Assembly (NCBI RefSeq): GCF_030272615.1
Contig: NC_081410.1
Span: 566,763,152-566,823,151 of the forward strand
Length of the DNA stretch: 60,000 nt
Direction of reading: 5' to 3'
DNA from: Cryptomeria japonica
Lineage: Eukaryota; Streptophyta; Pinopsida; Cupressales; Cupressaceae
Position 1 is the first letter of the stretch, and every line of letters begins with the position of its first letter. Positions 22,801 to 35,547 of this stretch are shown one piece after another. The notes under the pieces are model-generated. The model did no database searches. It was not told where the DNA came from and saw only the letters and a list, made by a program, of their open reading frames with translations. The translations under genes were made by a program, and so were the position numbers.

Positions 22801-25240
22801 ATTTACCACTTTCTAGTCATGAGAATCCTCATTCTCAACCTTGCTATATGTATAAATTTATTATATTTTCTATTTTGTTAAATTGAAATAGTGCTCTTGT
22901 TTTGGATTCTTTTGCAAGTTCAAATGTGTATTGACAAATTTATTTAATTAAATTCCTTTATTTGGGTCATCTAGGATAGTTATCACACAAAAACTCATCA
23001 TTCATATACCTTTAAGAGAATTTGATATGAACTATATTTTCAATACAACTCTTTTGGATTAAATAGTATGTATATATTATAGAAATTTGAAAGTTGATAT
23101 TGATATTTAATGTGGATGCACATTGTTTCACATGTTGTATAAATCATGTTTTTCAATTAAATCATCTACAATGAATATCATCACTTGTCATATTTTTTAT
23201 TTAAACCTTTAAATTCTTTAAATTTCAAGTCAAAAAAATTGAAACATTTGCACTTGTGAGCAAGAATTTAACCTAACTTTAAATCCTTTTCAAAAATTTG
23301 TCTATATTATGAACTATCAATTCATTTTTTCTTTCCTTGACTTCTAACTCCAATTTTATAGGATCCTCTTATTGATCTTTACGACTCTCCATTAAATTTC
23401 ATTTTCTTTTATAATATACTCTAGATCATACTATAGATCCATTTCATTATTGGCCTTATTATTTTCCATATTCTTTTCTCAAGTCTATTGTGTTTTTACC
23501 TTGTAGCTTTCTCCAACTATTTCCCTTACCTAGATTCTAAGGGAGCAATGATAACTTCTTTCATTATGTATAAAATCTTAAATTTAAATGAGTATTATAT
23601 ATAGTAAATTAAAATACTCTTTAATAGAATATCACTTCCAATAATGGACTATATGAATCTTAGTTTTATTAGAATATAGAACTAATGCCTTTCATGTTGG
23701 AATATTAAGTAAAATGGGTGCAGAAGGTATCAAGTCACATGAATAGGAGGGTGTCATCGATAGTGCTTCCCATCTGAAGTTATCTCTTTTAAATTTTCTT
23801 TCCATATTCATAAAAAGAAGTCTACCATGTCAAAGGATTGCCTAGAATCATACTTGTAGTATGTTGTAGCTCGTCAAACTATTCTACTCCATATTTTTTA
23901 ATTAAACTATTTTCTAGCCATTTAACTAGGTCCCTTTAAATCTTTGATAAAAATTAATTATGCTTTCTCAAATTTATGTTTATCATTTCCCTCATTTAAA
24001 ACTAGAGATTCTTGGAAATTTATTTTCTTGACTTCTACTAAATTCTTCCTATAGGAATAAGTTTACAATAATACATTTATTTTTTAACATAATTTCTTAT
24101 GGCGTGAAAAAAATTAATATATTTTTTCTCATTATATTTGGATATGTAATTTTTCTAGCACTAATCAAATAAGGATAAATAATTCAAATTCAAGGAGGTT
24201 ATATAAATATAATATCACCATTGTTAACATAGATATTCTATTACTTATTAGTTTTCTAGAAATTAAAATCTAATTATTACTAGCTTTGAATATTTATCAT
24301 GTCATTAATGAAAACTTAAAGCTTTTTTTTGGAGGTCCTTCATCTTTACATTTGAGGATCTAGCAAGACTTTATGATGTTGAATAGAAACGGTATTATTT
24401 TAATGAGGTTCAAATTTGGGAGAAAATGGATTTAGAACAACTTGATAGAAAGGGAAATTTGTTGGAAATAAATAAATATTATTTAATAGCATGGTTGTCT
24501 ATATAAGTAGAATCATGCATGGATGGAGGTATAATCTGTTGAATATTTGTTTGAAGTGTCACAAAATATAGTGAAATTGCATGAAAAACATATTTTAGGT
24601 ATTGGTATATTATGCATAAGATAGGATTTATTAATATAGTATTATGCATCAATTGATAGTTTGTCATAGGAATTTGTTTATAAGGACCTAGTTGATTGAT
24701 TGAGGATAACAATTTGAAACCACATTCTGAAGGCATCATTTGTTGATCAACAATCAAACCCTCATTGTACACTTGTGTCATGTATTAAAATAGTAATAGT
24801 CTACCTCATAAACATAAAGTAGGGGTATCAAAGGCTATCAAATACATTTGGCCAACCATGAAATGGTTTGGTTTTCTTATGACAAACAAGCTTGTGGACA
24901 ACTTATGAAAATAGGAATTGAATTGTCTCATGGGTTTATTATGATCTCTTCAAGAAGTAGGAAACTAATCATACACAAGGAGAATATTTATGAACAATAT
25001 GAAATGGTTGATAGAAAAGTTTCAACTTCATCCCAATAAGTTACATATCTCGAATAGGTAGGCCAAGATACCATCTCAAAGCTAATCTATTCAAGGTATA
25101 TGAGAAAAATTCTTTCTATATACTATATTCTAATCAATAATTTGAGCTCATATTAAAACATCTTTGCAAGAATGCATGTTCTCCTCAATAATTCAAATTC
25201 TATTATATAAAATATTTCAAATTAATGTATCAAGACTTTA
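22801..25240. other. No gene recognised
   Basis: AT-rich DNA. Frames of 100 aa (24479-24781, minus) and 63 aa (24848-25039, plus) show no motif I recognise and are most likely chance or very decayed transposon sequence. Confidence 0.55.
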
Positions 25241-25925
25241 TCAATTCTTTCCTAAATATAAACACATTTAATTATAATATTATAGATTGAATTTGAAATA
25301 TATTAGGTGAATTAGAAAAACATATTTTGAGGTGCAACTATCATATTAACAAATGATCATTGGCAAAGAGATTAATGAACTGATCTTAAAGATCAAAATG
25401 GATGTCAACAAAGAGATTTCTAGGGTCAAATAGGATAACAACAGCTTTAGGAGAGCCACCGGCTACAAGAAAATTGGCATTCAGGAGAGCCGAGGGCTAA
25501 TAGATTTGTCCCTTTTTATTATTTGAGCTTCTTATAACAAAGCAAAACAACAACAAAGTTGCCAGTTTCCACGCACTCTTTCGTACAATTCATGAATGGA
25601 AATTTGATATGTTAACATAAATGAAAAGGAATTCTAAACTTTGTAGAATGCACTCCAACCTCCCTAGAATAAATATTTAAATTTAAGGTATGAACACTTT
25701 TTTTAAAAAGCTATGGCTGAATGATTTACATGGATGGCCTATCATTTTATTTGTTTGAACTATGGTGATTACACTTATAGGAGACGTGAATACCAGGATA
25801 TCAACTTCTCACGCTATCTATATTCATCGATGACTAAAGAGACGTAATGTTTAGTCAAAACTATACAAAATGGCTATGAATGTTTGACTCAAGTAACTAT
25901 TAGCAGCATTGAGAAAGGGCGAAGT
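25240..25925 (+). repeat. Promoter-like duplication block R1, copy a, left part
   Basis: Shares long words with 30,640-31,200: CATATTTTGAGGTGCAACTA, GAACTGATCTTAAAGATCAA, AGGAGAGCCACCGGCTACAA and TTCTTATA(A/G)CA. It also matches the complement of about 43,980-44,360 (CATTTCTAGGGTCAAATAGG). The block continues at 29,660 after the LTR element. No coding frame is conserved. Confidence 0.7.
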
Positions 25926-26156
25926 TGTTGGATTGTGAAGTCCAATTGTTCATTTCATATTTATTTCTATGTCTTTTCATCTTTTCTTGAAGGCTATTGT
26001 ATATATATGAGGGAAAAACCCTATGTATGTAAGCTGCAATAATAATAAAGATCTTTGCTTTGCTTTCAGGTGGATGTAGTCAAATTGGAGAACCACATTA
26101 AATATTGTGTTTGTGTATAATTTGTAGGTTCCCAATTTGTCTAATTAGTTTTAACA
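25926..26156 (+). repeat. 5' LTR (231 bp)
   Basis: Begins TGTTGGATTGTGAAG and ends GTTTTAACA. TATATATATGAGGGAAAAA near 25,993 is a likely TATA region, and AATAATAATAAAG (~26,039) a likely polyadenylation signal. Confidence 0.85.
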
Positions 26157-26158
26157 AT

Positions 26159-26170
26159 TGGTATTAGAGC
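26159..26170 (+). promoter_or_regulatory. Primer binding site with one mismatch
   Basis: TGGTATTAGAGC differs from the canonical TGGTATCAGAGC by one C-to-T change and starts 3 nt after the LTR. Confidence 0.8.
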
Positions 26171-29100
26171 AGTTACCGATCCAGGGAGAGCACAGGCGAC
26201 AACCATGTCCAAAGCAGTGCTTCCATGTGTTGGTGTATTTGTGAAGTTCATTGGATCTATGGCTATCATATTCAATTGATTTATCCTTGTAGGGCATCTA
26301 TGTAGTTCCACAAATGTCTCTCTTGTTTGTAGTCATTTGCATAAGTGTTGGAGCACCTGCAACAAAATCTTGATAAGAGAAGTTGGGAGGAACCTTAATT
26401 TTGCATTAATTTTGCAAACATTGGTACCTATGAGAAAAACCATAGATACAATGGTGTGTACAAAGATAAGGTGTGTTTCAACTCTATTTTTTCAAGTGTC
26501 AGAGGAGGAGGAAGCGGAAGGAGTCAGAATCGAACTCCAGGATACTGGCAAGAAAAAAAAATGGTTATTGATTTGATGCAAGATGAGGAAGAAAAATGGT
26601 AAGGATTTAGAGGTTGTATTCAGCATGGGGTAGATGATTAAATAGGGAGAGTTAAAGATGTTGTCTTTAAAAAATTTAAAGGTGGCTCAGTGGTTGAATA
26701 TTGAGCCAAGATCATGTGATTGTTGGGAACCATGCGGTTAGAGACCAAGTATTTTACTGAAGTTGCACAAGAACTAGGCCTCACATTCTTATATGCAAAG
26801 TTTGATGGTGATTGGCATAAATAGTTTCAGGAGGATAGAGTGTAATATAAAATTCTATTACAGTCATGATGTGGATGTAAAATTGAGTGAAAAGGCAGTG
26901 AATGTGGCTCGATATATCAAGGTTTTTCTACACAAATTTGATGGGCCACCCCTCTAACCTCCGCATAGCTCGGTTTAATTTATTGTTTGTAGAGAAAAAA
27001 TGGCACTTCTTTAGGCAAAGAGTGGCTTGTTTGTGAAATAAATAAATAAAGGGCATGTATTCATCCTCAAACACTTCATTTGGCTTGTTGAAAGGAGGAT
27101 AGATAGGAAACACAAGGAAGAAGACATTAAAAATTTGAAATTTCGCTCCTAAGGCTTGAAATTAAGTGGGAGTCTCCTAATTATAATTTCGTAATATTTT
27201 TGTGTTTCTGGAGTGGAGTGAGAGAAGGGGAGAGAGAAATATGGCATCCATCTCTTTAAACTTTCCCTAGGTGGCATGCAAGTTTTCAAAAGAAATTGTA
27301 CATCAAAGTGCATATTTGCACCTTATTTTCACTGAAAGAACCTCAAAAGTTCATGAATGTTTACAACATCTCTGGAGCGAGTAATGTGATCACGTTTCTC
27401 AATGATTTGGCACCTCTCACTATAGCAAGTGGCATTGAATTCTTTGGCATGAAAAAATAAATTTAGTTGGCTACACCATTTATTTTGAGCAGTGATGGGT
27501 TTAAAATTGGAATCCAAAGCACTTGTGAAACAAAATTTGCTTCACAATTTTTCAGAAGATGAACAGACAGGGGAAGTGACAAGGTCTAGGAATGGGTCAT
27601 AAAATAAAGAACCACATAGGTATTGAGGCTAAGCTACCTAACTCTATTATTAAGAACTATGCAAGAGTTCATCTTATCAAGAATGAAAATAATATTGTTG
27701 CTTCTATTCTCAATGATGATTCTTTGATTGAACAAAATGATAGAGGTGTCGATTGCTGGATTTCACCCTAATTTTATAGGGTATGGAGAAATTGTTAGAG
27801 AGTGGATTAGAATTGTAGCTTCCACTCTACTAGGATTGAGGGTTGCATTAATGAGGAAGAGAGATTTATGGCGATTAAGTGTTTGCAGCTATAAATTATA
27901 ACTATTTAGTGTGATATTGTTATCATTTTATAGATATTGTTTATGATGTCTATGAACCTGACTACTCGTTATAGATTCGTGAATCAGATCATGGATCTAG
28001 TGTTTGAGTCTTTAATTCTATGGATTATCCAAATGGATAATTAGGGTGTCTCTGCTAGACTTGTAGTATCCTTATCATGATACCATGAATAGTTCAGTGT
28101 CACACTACATTGGGAGTATTTATTTTGGTAGTGAGGTTTTTGTTGTCAAGAGGTGGTTACCTTCATGTGATTGGAGATGTTCATTCTTAGATGCCATGGT
28201 AGGATCTTGATTCTAGATTAGAGTGTTGGCATGATATAGGTTCTCTTGGCAGGTTATGCTCTTTGGAGCATGTGGTATTCCATTATGAAGATGTTAGATC
28301 ATGTTGTCATGTTGTGTTCCTAGGTTATGCAGATGTACAATGGGAGTTTTGGCATTGGTCTTGTTAGTTCTCTTGGTATTGAGTACATTGGTCATTTTCT
28401 TGGAGAGCTTCATGGTGGTGCAGCCTTATTTTGAAGCTTAGCAATGGATTGATCATGGAGGTGCTCTTAAATACTAAGAGGCTTGGGTGAGGCTAGAGTT
28501 ATCTTGCGATTAGAGAACAACTATTCAGATAATTTCTCTTTGGAGGCTTCAATAAGAAGACCGAGGAGCCTACACCTAGTGATGGACATGAGTTCATTAT
28601 GGACCTAGAGGAGATTGTTCTTGGAGAGAGTCATTGTGACTTGGTGTATCTTGGAGGAGCATTCTCAGTCCCCACTCTTGGTCTACTCGGAATATTTATC
28701 TCCTTGTAGGAGATGGTTCCTAGTTTTGGAATAATATTGAGTTTGATCTTCCTTGATTATAGGATCTTACATCCATGTTGGTTGGGTGTTGTTGCCATTT
28801 TCATTTGGGAAGGTAAAGATGATCATACTTGGCACAGTTGAGCACTTGGTGGTGTTGGTGGAAGGATGATATATGGTTTGCATAGATGTTTCTTCCTAGA
28901 TTTTTTGAAGTTATCTATTATTGTTGTACTTTATTGTTTTTAAACAACAATATGTGGTCTTTTCATGAGGAGATGTCAAGTGATTTTTTGCAGTAGGTTG
29001 GTTGTAGGTTGCAAGCCATTGTGATTTGATTGTTTCCACACCTTTTATGTTAGTTTTGATTGGTAGATTTGAGTTATTGGTTAACAATGCTCATGCACAT

Positions 29101-29428
29101 GTGGATTGCTATATAAGTGTCTTCTAGTTTTTTCACATCAATAATTTTTTGGTGTGTTTTGTTGGAAGATGGGATTACACAGAATTGTTGCATGGGCTGG
29201 ATATGTTGGCAGGATTTTATTTGATGTTGTGTGGTTAGTTGCATGTGATTAGCAATTAGCTATGGTTTCTATTCTAGCTTTGTTGATTGATTCTTAGCCT
29301 ATTTATTACCACGGGATTTGGTGATTACATTTGGACATTGGTTGAGAATGGAAAGCAGGTGATATACTTCAAGTGGGAGGTTGTTCAAATGTGAAGTCAC
29401 AACATGATTCAAACTCCAAGTGGGAGAT
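26171..29428 (+). other. Internal region of the LTR element, no identifiable gene
   Basis: Only short frames occur (for example 26337-26576). A stretch near 27,590-27,780 could encode about 55 residues (IKNHIGIEAKLPNSI-like) but matches nothing I know. The right half is T/G-rich and non-coding. The last bases, CCAAGTGGGAGAT (29416-29428), form the polypurine tract. Confidence 0.5.
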
Positions 29429-29659
29429 TGTTGGATTGTGAAGTCCGACTGTTCATTTCATATTCCTTTCTATGTCTCTTTGTCTTCTCTTGAAAGCTAT
29501 TGTATATATATGAGGGAAAATCCCTATATATGTAAGTTGCAATAATAATAAAGATCTCTACTCTGATTTCTAGTGGGTGTAGCCAAATTCGTGAACCATG
29601 TTAAATATTGTGTTTGTGTATAATTTGTAGTTTCCCAATTTGTCTAATTAGTTTTAACA
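29429..29659 (+). repeat. 3' LTR (231 bp)
   Basis: Same length and ends as the 5' LTR, with many transitions between them. Followed by CAAGT, a one-mismatch partner of GAAGT before the 5' LTR. Confidence 0.85.
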
Positions 29660-30250
29660 CAAGTCAAGAGAGTTTTGTACAAAATACTTCAAATCATATC
29701 AATAAATAGGCTTCATTTAGTAAAAGTGCATGTTTGTCATGGACTTTCTCAGCCCAAGTAAATGCCTCATGCAATATTACAATCAATGTGAAAATTCAAC
29801 ATCGAATGCTATTGTCTTCCTCTCCAAACTGTTGATATTTTAGGTGGCATACGAATTTGACGTCCTCCTAGCTATTGAGTTTGACAACGGAAGAGTTGAG
29901 ATTGAAGATAAAATAGAAAAGAAAATCTAGATGAAGTGACAATAACCAATCAAGAGTTTTAAGAGAGCAAGAATCTGTGTTTATCTTGTCGAAAGGTTTA
30001 ACAAAGATCGATTATCTAATTCTCAACCGATCAGTAATTGCCCTTGGAACTTTTGTATATGTTAATATTCAAAGAAGATCATTGGATGAAATACCTTGAT
30101 TAATAACATTTGAATAGTAGAGATCATAGGTGTAACAAACAAGTTAAAACCTTTCGAATGTGCTTGAATAACATACCAACTATTGGATGAGCCCTTAGAT
30201 AGAAGAGATATTACACAATCGCTAAAATAAAGCTACTGGATGAGCCCTTA
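29660..30250 (+). repeat. Promoter-like block R1, copy a, right part (empty site)
   Basis: Continues block R1 after the LTR element. It contains AGCTATTGAGTTTGACAACG and AGATGAAGTGACAATAA, related both to the PME-like upstream regions (GCTGCTGAATTTGACAAT at ~19,850 and ~46,325) and to the complement of 32,900-33,128. Around 29,815 it preserves the unfilled version of the site into which the 33,134-43,615 element inserted. Confidence 0.65.
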
Positions 30251-30364
30251 TATGGAACAAATATTATGCAATCACTAATATAAAGTGGCAAGAAGTTAAC
30301 TACCTAAGAGGGCCTTTCACTTTGACACAATAATTAAATGTTAAAAATAAGTCACGTTTGGATC

Positions 30365-30525
30365 AATGATGGGCTGGTCACAAAGGTGACAGTATTTCAC
30401 ATAGTAGAGCATTCTAACAATAAAAAGAATATTTAGATTTGATTTATCTGATTTATATGAGTTGTAGCTCAACATGTCATATCAAAGACAAGCTAGGATC
30501 TCTAAAAAATTGTGAGAGTGTTCGT
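30365..30525 (+). repeat. Decayed SINE-like copy
   Basis: GTAGCTCAACATGTCATATC followed by AAAGACAAGCTAGGATCTC matches the body of the repeats at 15,243 and 15,690. The tRNA-like head upstream (GTAGAGCATTCTAACAAT) is strongly decayed. Confidence 0.4.
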
Positions 30526-30639
30526 GCTAACAGTTTGGTTTCAGATAATACATATGTGAATGGGTGTGATCCATCATGTGATATCAGAATGTGGGTGTGT
30601 GAGGTTGTTGCCATCACTCAATCCGTTCTTTCCTAAATA

Positions 30640-31310
30640 TACACACATTCAATGAACTATTTCTTTGATACTACCATAGATTGAATTAGAATTATATTAG
30701 GTGAATTAAAAAAACATATTTTGAGGTGCAACTAACATATTAGCAAGCTGATCATTGGCAAAGATATTAATGAACTGATCTTAAAGATCAATATGGATGT
30801 CAAATAAGATAACAACAATAGCTTTAGGAGAGCCACCGGCTACAAGAAACGGTTCCAGATTTGTCCCTTTTTCGTAGTTGAGCTTCTTATAGCAAAAATC
30901 GCAATCAGTTCTGGTCGAGATAGGATAAGGACTTCTTAAAGCAAAACAACAATACACTTGCCAGTTTCCACGTGGAAATGAAAAGCAATTCTAAACTCTC
31001 TAGAATGCTTCTTGGAATGAATATTTAAATGTACGGTAGGAACTCTTTTATTTGCATGGATGGCCTGCCATTTTATTTGTTTGGATTATGTTTATTACAA
31101 TTATGGATATTGACTTCTTACGCTATCTATGTTCGTCGACGAACAAAGAGAATTACTGTTTAGTCAAAATTATACAAAATATTCTAAATGATATTAATAA
31201 ATATTCTATATTTAGTAAAAGTACATCTTTATCGTGGGCTTTCTCAACCCAAGTAAATACCTCGTGCAATATTACAGTCGCTGTGAAAATTCAACGTATA
31301 TAATGAACAA
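30640..31310 (+). repeat. Promoter-like block R1, copy b
   Basis: Second plus-oriented copy, parallel to 25,240-25,925 plus 29,680-29,800 and lacking the LTR element. AGTAAAAGTACATC and CAACCCAAGTAAATACCTCG match 29,720-29,770. It joins block Q near 31,300. Confidence 0.7.
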
Positions 31311-32878
31311 TTGGCTACCTCACCTGTATATAGTTGCTAATATTGTTCATGTATACACCTCAATACTATACAATATAACTCCAAAGGAAATAGATTCAAA
31401 TTAATAGCTCAATTTGAAGATAGATCCTTAATTATAGGTAATAAGTGCTTAGAAGCTTCTCTATAAGATTAGTCAAGTGGACCAAACATTCGTGTCTATC
31501 TAATTGAGATACAAAGTTACAAATAAAACAAAAGAAAATAATGAAATGAAATATAAAAGTTGATTTATTTATGCACTCATACCATTAAATTATAATTATC
31601 ATATATAGAGCATACTTAGTTTTTGATTATATGTTAAAATAGGTTTTAATGAGACGCGAAACACTTTTGTAAAACACTGTCAAAAGGATAGACACAAGCA
31701 ACCAATAGCCAACAACTAGCAATAGACCACCTAAACACAACAAAAACAAAGACAACAAAAACTATGATATTTTAAAATATCATTACAATTCCGAATTATA
31801 AATGCAACCATGTTAGAAAATATGACAAGAGAAAACCTTTACAATAATGAAGATTTTCCTAGAGATACAAATAGTTTGGAGAACTCTCTTCATAATAGCT
31901 ATAATGTGTTCTTCTAGAGATAGGCATGGAATGGTTGAAGCCCTAAAAATATGGACCCCTTGTGGCCTCTAGCTTCTAGTAAAACAACCAATCTCTCTTT
32001 TAAAATGAGCCCAAAAAATGGTTGTAACATCTTGCTAGGTGTGAAACCCCAACCAATGGTATTGTAGCAATATCAAATATGCAACCAAGGATGAATCATA
32101 CCAAAGATGGGAGCCTCAAATTGAAAGATGGGTTACGCATTGATCTCAAGTAGCTCAACATTCATGGTGCTAATTAGAGATAAAATTTTGATGCTGAACT
32201 TTCAAGCATAAATTGGTTTACAAAAATTGCATCTTTTCATGACTAGTGTTGATCAAGGCCTAAATCCTAGGAGAAAAATATCTAGTGGGAAGAAAAAGTG
32301 AGAGAAGGTGATAACATAGAACAACTAAGGTGCTCCACAAGTCCTAGGTGGAACTCAGGAGTGACCACCTAGAAGTAAACTTTCACTAGTAGACACCAAG
32401 AATTAAAGAAAACTTGAAACTAAAACCTTATGTTATAGGTTCCTTCGAGGACCCAAAGTTTAGGGAGAAATTATGGGTGGAGGACTTGTCACCAAAAATT
32501 TGAGGTTTTCATTTTTAATTTCTACCTAGAGTCTAGCTTCTAGGAAGGCTTGACAAGAGGATCTAGAATTATTAGTCCCATGTTCCCATTAAGATTTGGA
32601 GCTCTAGAGGTACCAATAAGAAAAAAACAACCATGTGGCTTGATAAAAAAACCAACACATCCAAAGCAACCATGTACATAAACAAATGGAAAAAAACATT
32701 GAGCCACTTAAGAGACAACTATAGAAATTACCAAAAACTTATTGACAGCAGCCAACAAGAGTTTTGTAACCACACCAAACCATCAGCCTTAATGCATAGC
32801 CTTCAAATTTTTTCTTCCATCTAATTTTCTCTATTAAACATGCCTTCATCCCTTCACGTTCACTTTATTCTAAATAGG
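31311..32878 (+). repeat. Duplication block Q, copy 2
   Basis: Matches 17,140-18,665 in the same order: GAACAATTGGCTACCTC (shared with 45,270), CTCTTTTAAAATGA(G/T)CC, AGGTGTGAAACCC, GATGGGTTACGCATTGATCT and TAGAAGTAAACTTTCACTAG. No frame is conserved across copies. Confidence 0.65.
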
Positions 32879-32879
32879 T

Positions 32880-33128
32880 TCTAACTTCTTTGTTGCACCC
32901 ACGATCTCGGATAAGTTGTTTCATCAAATGATCTCTGACTATTAACACATACAAGAGTTGGAAGAGAATGAAATTCTCATTCCCTTAAAAAACTCTAGAT
33001 TCTTATTGTCACTTCATCTAGATTTTATTTTTTGATCTATCTTTAATCTCAACTCTCTCATTGTCAAACTCAATAGCTCGAATGACATGGATTTCGTATA
33101 CCATATAAAATTTCAAGGGTTTGGGGAG
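32880..33128 (-). repeat. Promoter-like block R1, copy c, first part
   Basis: Reverse complement is homologous to 29,815-30,120: AGCTATTGAGTTTGACAATG, GAGAGTTGAGATTAAAGAT and TCTAGATGAAGTGACAATAA. It is separated from its continuation at 43,621 by the large minus-strand LTR element. Confidence 0.7.
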
Positions 33129-33133
33129 GAAGA

Positions 33134-33674
33134 TGTTATAAAAGTGGAAGCATAAACACAGAATATTAAAATATTATAGCACAAATTAGTCGCAAAGAAA
33201 AATATAGAAAATTGAATGAAAAATAGAACAACACATAAGAAGAAAATTTACGTCATAAAACCTTGGCAAAACATCAAGGAAACATCCATGTGGGAAGGGT
33301 ATCGGTATTATTATTGCTCGGGAGAAATCAATTACAAGCTTCACAGCTAGCTACCACTATTAGGTGTTTCTATCACTTTTACAAATTTGAATTTGTAATT
33401 TACAACATTATCTTAACAATTGCTCTTGCAATGCAATCCACACTAATTGCTCTTGCAATATACAACTCATTACTTTTCCTTCAAGGAAACCAAGATATAA
33501 GTAATATCTTCAAGATCACAATCATCACTTAACATAGAAAAAAATTGTTTTATTCCTTTAAAGAAATTATAAATTTCCTTTTAAAAGATTAAAAAAAAAA
33601 ATCTTTCTAAAAAACTAATATATGATTTGTTTTCTTGTTTTTTTTTCTTGTTTTAGTGTTGTCACAATCCAACA
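33134..33674 (-). repeat. 3' LTR of minus-strand copia element (541 bp)
   Basis: Paired with 43098-43615. Its minus-strand start TGTTGGATTGTG is preceded on minus by GTCAAGGTGGAAAT, a fitting polypurine tract (33675-33688). Confidence 0.85.
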
Positions 33675-33964
33675 ATTTCCACCTTGACAACAATTTACTT
33701 GATACTTGTTCATGCCCAACCAAGGTGTAGGCTCCTTAGACTTCCTACTGAAATTTCAACATAAGTCTCTAATCGCAAGAGAACTCCAAGCCTCACCTAA
33801 ATCTCCATGTATCCATGACCACATGTAACCAATCAATCTATGCTAAGCTCCAAATGCAACACCACACTCTCATATATTAGAAACTAGAGTGGGAGAAGAT
33901 GCAGGAGAAGGGAGCGACTTTGAATTTGAACTCAAGATAGGGCGGGAAACCCTGTAATGGATAG

Positions 33965-34830
33965 GTGAACCAGGGAGCGGGCGGAAAGGATGAATCTCGG
34001 GACTGTCTTGACTCCTCTAAGGCAAATGGAAAGAATCTAACAGATGAGGACCAAAAGATGGCGAAAAGCCTCTTGATCCTAATGAGGGGAAGGGAGAATC
34101 ACGTGCTAGAGACAACCCAAGGCAGGGACCCATTCGTAGGGATAACGGCTAGCCATGGACTTCTTTGTTCGGTGTCAAACCGAGTGGAAAGTCTTATCTC
34201 CCTGCAATGCGTAATGTATCAAAACTAGAAAATGGTAGATTTTCTATTGAAGCTCCAGATCTAGTGATTGAGCACAACATTAGACTTATGGCTCTGACTC
34301 TAGCTGGAGAAATTTTGGGCCCTAGACTGAATATTGATGTTGTCAGGGTGTTTGCTAAACATAAATGGGTGCTCAAAGGTCAAGTGGAGATCATTGGCAT
34401 GTCCAAAGGTGTGTTGTCCATGTCCTTTTCATGTGAATAAGATATGTCGAGGGTGCTTTGTGATGGCCCTTGGTTGATTAGTATATTTGTGCTTGCTCTG
34501 CAAAAATGGTCGCCTAAGATGGACCTAAATGAATCTTTTTTGTACAAGCTCAAGTTTGGGTTAGATTACTGGGTCTCCCATTGGAGTTCTGGGTTGAAGA
34601 TGTTTTCAAAGGAATTGTGTGGGAGACATGCAAGAAATGGATATGCCTTTATCTATTAAGATTAACTCTAGACTGGGGTAGTGGGTCCAGCCCATGGAGT
34701 ATGAAAGTATCCCTTTTTCATGTTTTCACTATAAAACATCAGGGGATATTGCTAAAAATGCCCTCTATAGGCTGTCAAAGAGAAAGAGAAGAAAGACAAG
34801 ACAACGCAATGGAGAGCCAAAATTCCTGCT
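33965..34830 (+). pseudogene. LINE ORF1 with DUF4283-like domain
   Basis: Successive frames encode GKSYLPAMRNVSKLENGRF, then LTLAGEILGPRLNIDVVRVF, WVLKGQVEIIGMSKG, VLCDGPWLI and LQKWSPKMDLNES, then MEFWVEDVFKGI. These are landmarks of the DUF4283 RNA-binding region found in plant L1 ORF1 and gag-like proteins. A TAA at 34438-34440 and frameshifts near 34,165 and 34,580 break it. The expected CCHC knuckle is not visible. ORF1 would coat LINE RNA. Confidence 0.65.
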
Positions 34831-35547
34831 AAACAACTGATGATTGCTGAAGAATATAAAATGGTATAAGAAGCCCAAAGTGTCATCATCCATGACACTT
34901 TTGAGCAAAAGGGGAACATCAATGTGGAAAAACCAAAAAATTATGTGTCTAAAGATGGAAAAGAGGATCAAATTGGCAAAGATGAGAGAGAACGAATAAA
35001 CACCATTTAGGATGAACAATAAAGTGATAACCTGGAAGATGGAGAAATACAGGTAGTTTTGCAGACCAAGGAGGAAAGGGATTCGAATTTCACTATGGAA
35101 AACACTAACTTATATTTCCCTAGATCTGAATATGAGGATGCCTAGAGGTGTCTGATCCTTGGAGGGATTTCATCATTAGAATCACAATAATATGTGGATA
35201 TGGTTAAATCCACCTTCCTGTTGTCCCCAATGAATTTATTACTTAACATAGGTGCTAAGTGGGTTGAAGATGATGCTTTCAAACAGAAGGCAACTACCCA
35301 AAACAACCAACAGGATGATATCAAGAATAATGAAGTTGCGGAATGAAAGAAAGTTGGAAAAAGGGGTTGAAATCAACCCCCTTGGATACTGCTATCAAGA
35401 CAAGGTATAGGATGAAGGCCTATATGAAATTTATCCCCTCACCCCTAGAAGAAGATCAACAAGCTAGATCAAAGATCAAGAGGCAAGCAAGAATATAGCG
35501 GATGGTACTCAGATGGCCATCCTTCAAGTATGTTCCCTAAAAATAAA

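Larger units (their letters stand above)
25926..29659 (+). mobile_element. Copia-type LTR element without recognisable pol
   Basis: Two 231-bp LTRs (25926-26156, 29429-29659) flank 3.27 kb. By eye they differ at about two dozen positions (~10%), so the insertion is old. A primer site, an AAGTGGGAGAT polypurine tract before the 3' LTR, and near-identical flanking pentamers GAAGT (25921) and CAAGT (29660) support the structure. I found no Gag, integrase, RT or RNase H motifs inside, only short frames. The 3' part (28,440-28,600) resembles the corresponding part of the minus-strand element at 33,700-33,850. It is a non-autonomous, LARD-like derivative or very decayed. Confidence 0.85.

Noticed and set aside
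24479-24781. 100-aa minus-strand frame as a gene
   Set aside because: No motif, AT-rich composition like the surroundings, no upstream signals.
34765-35019. 84-aa Phe-rich minus frame
   Set aside because: Antisense shadow within LINE ORF1/linker DNA.
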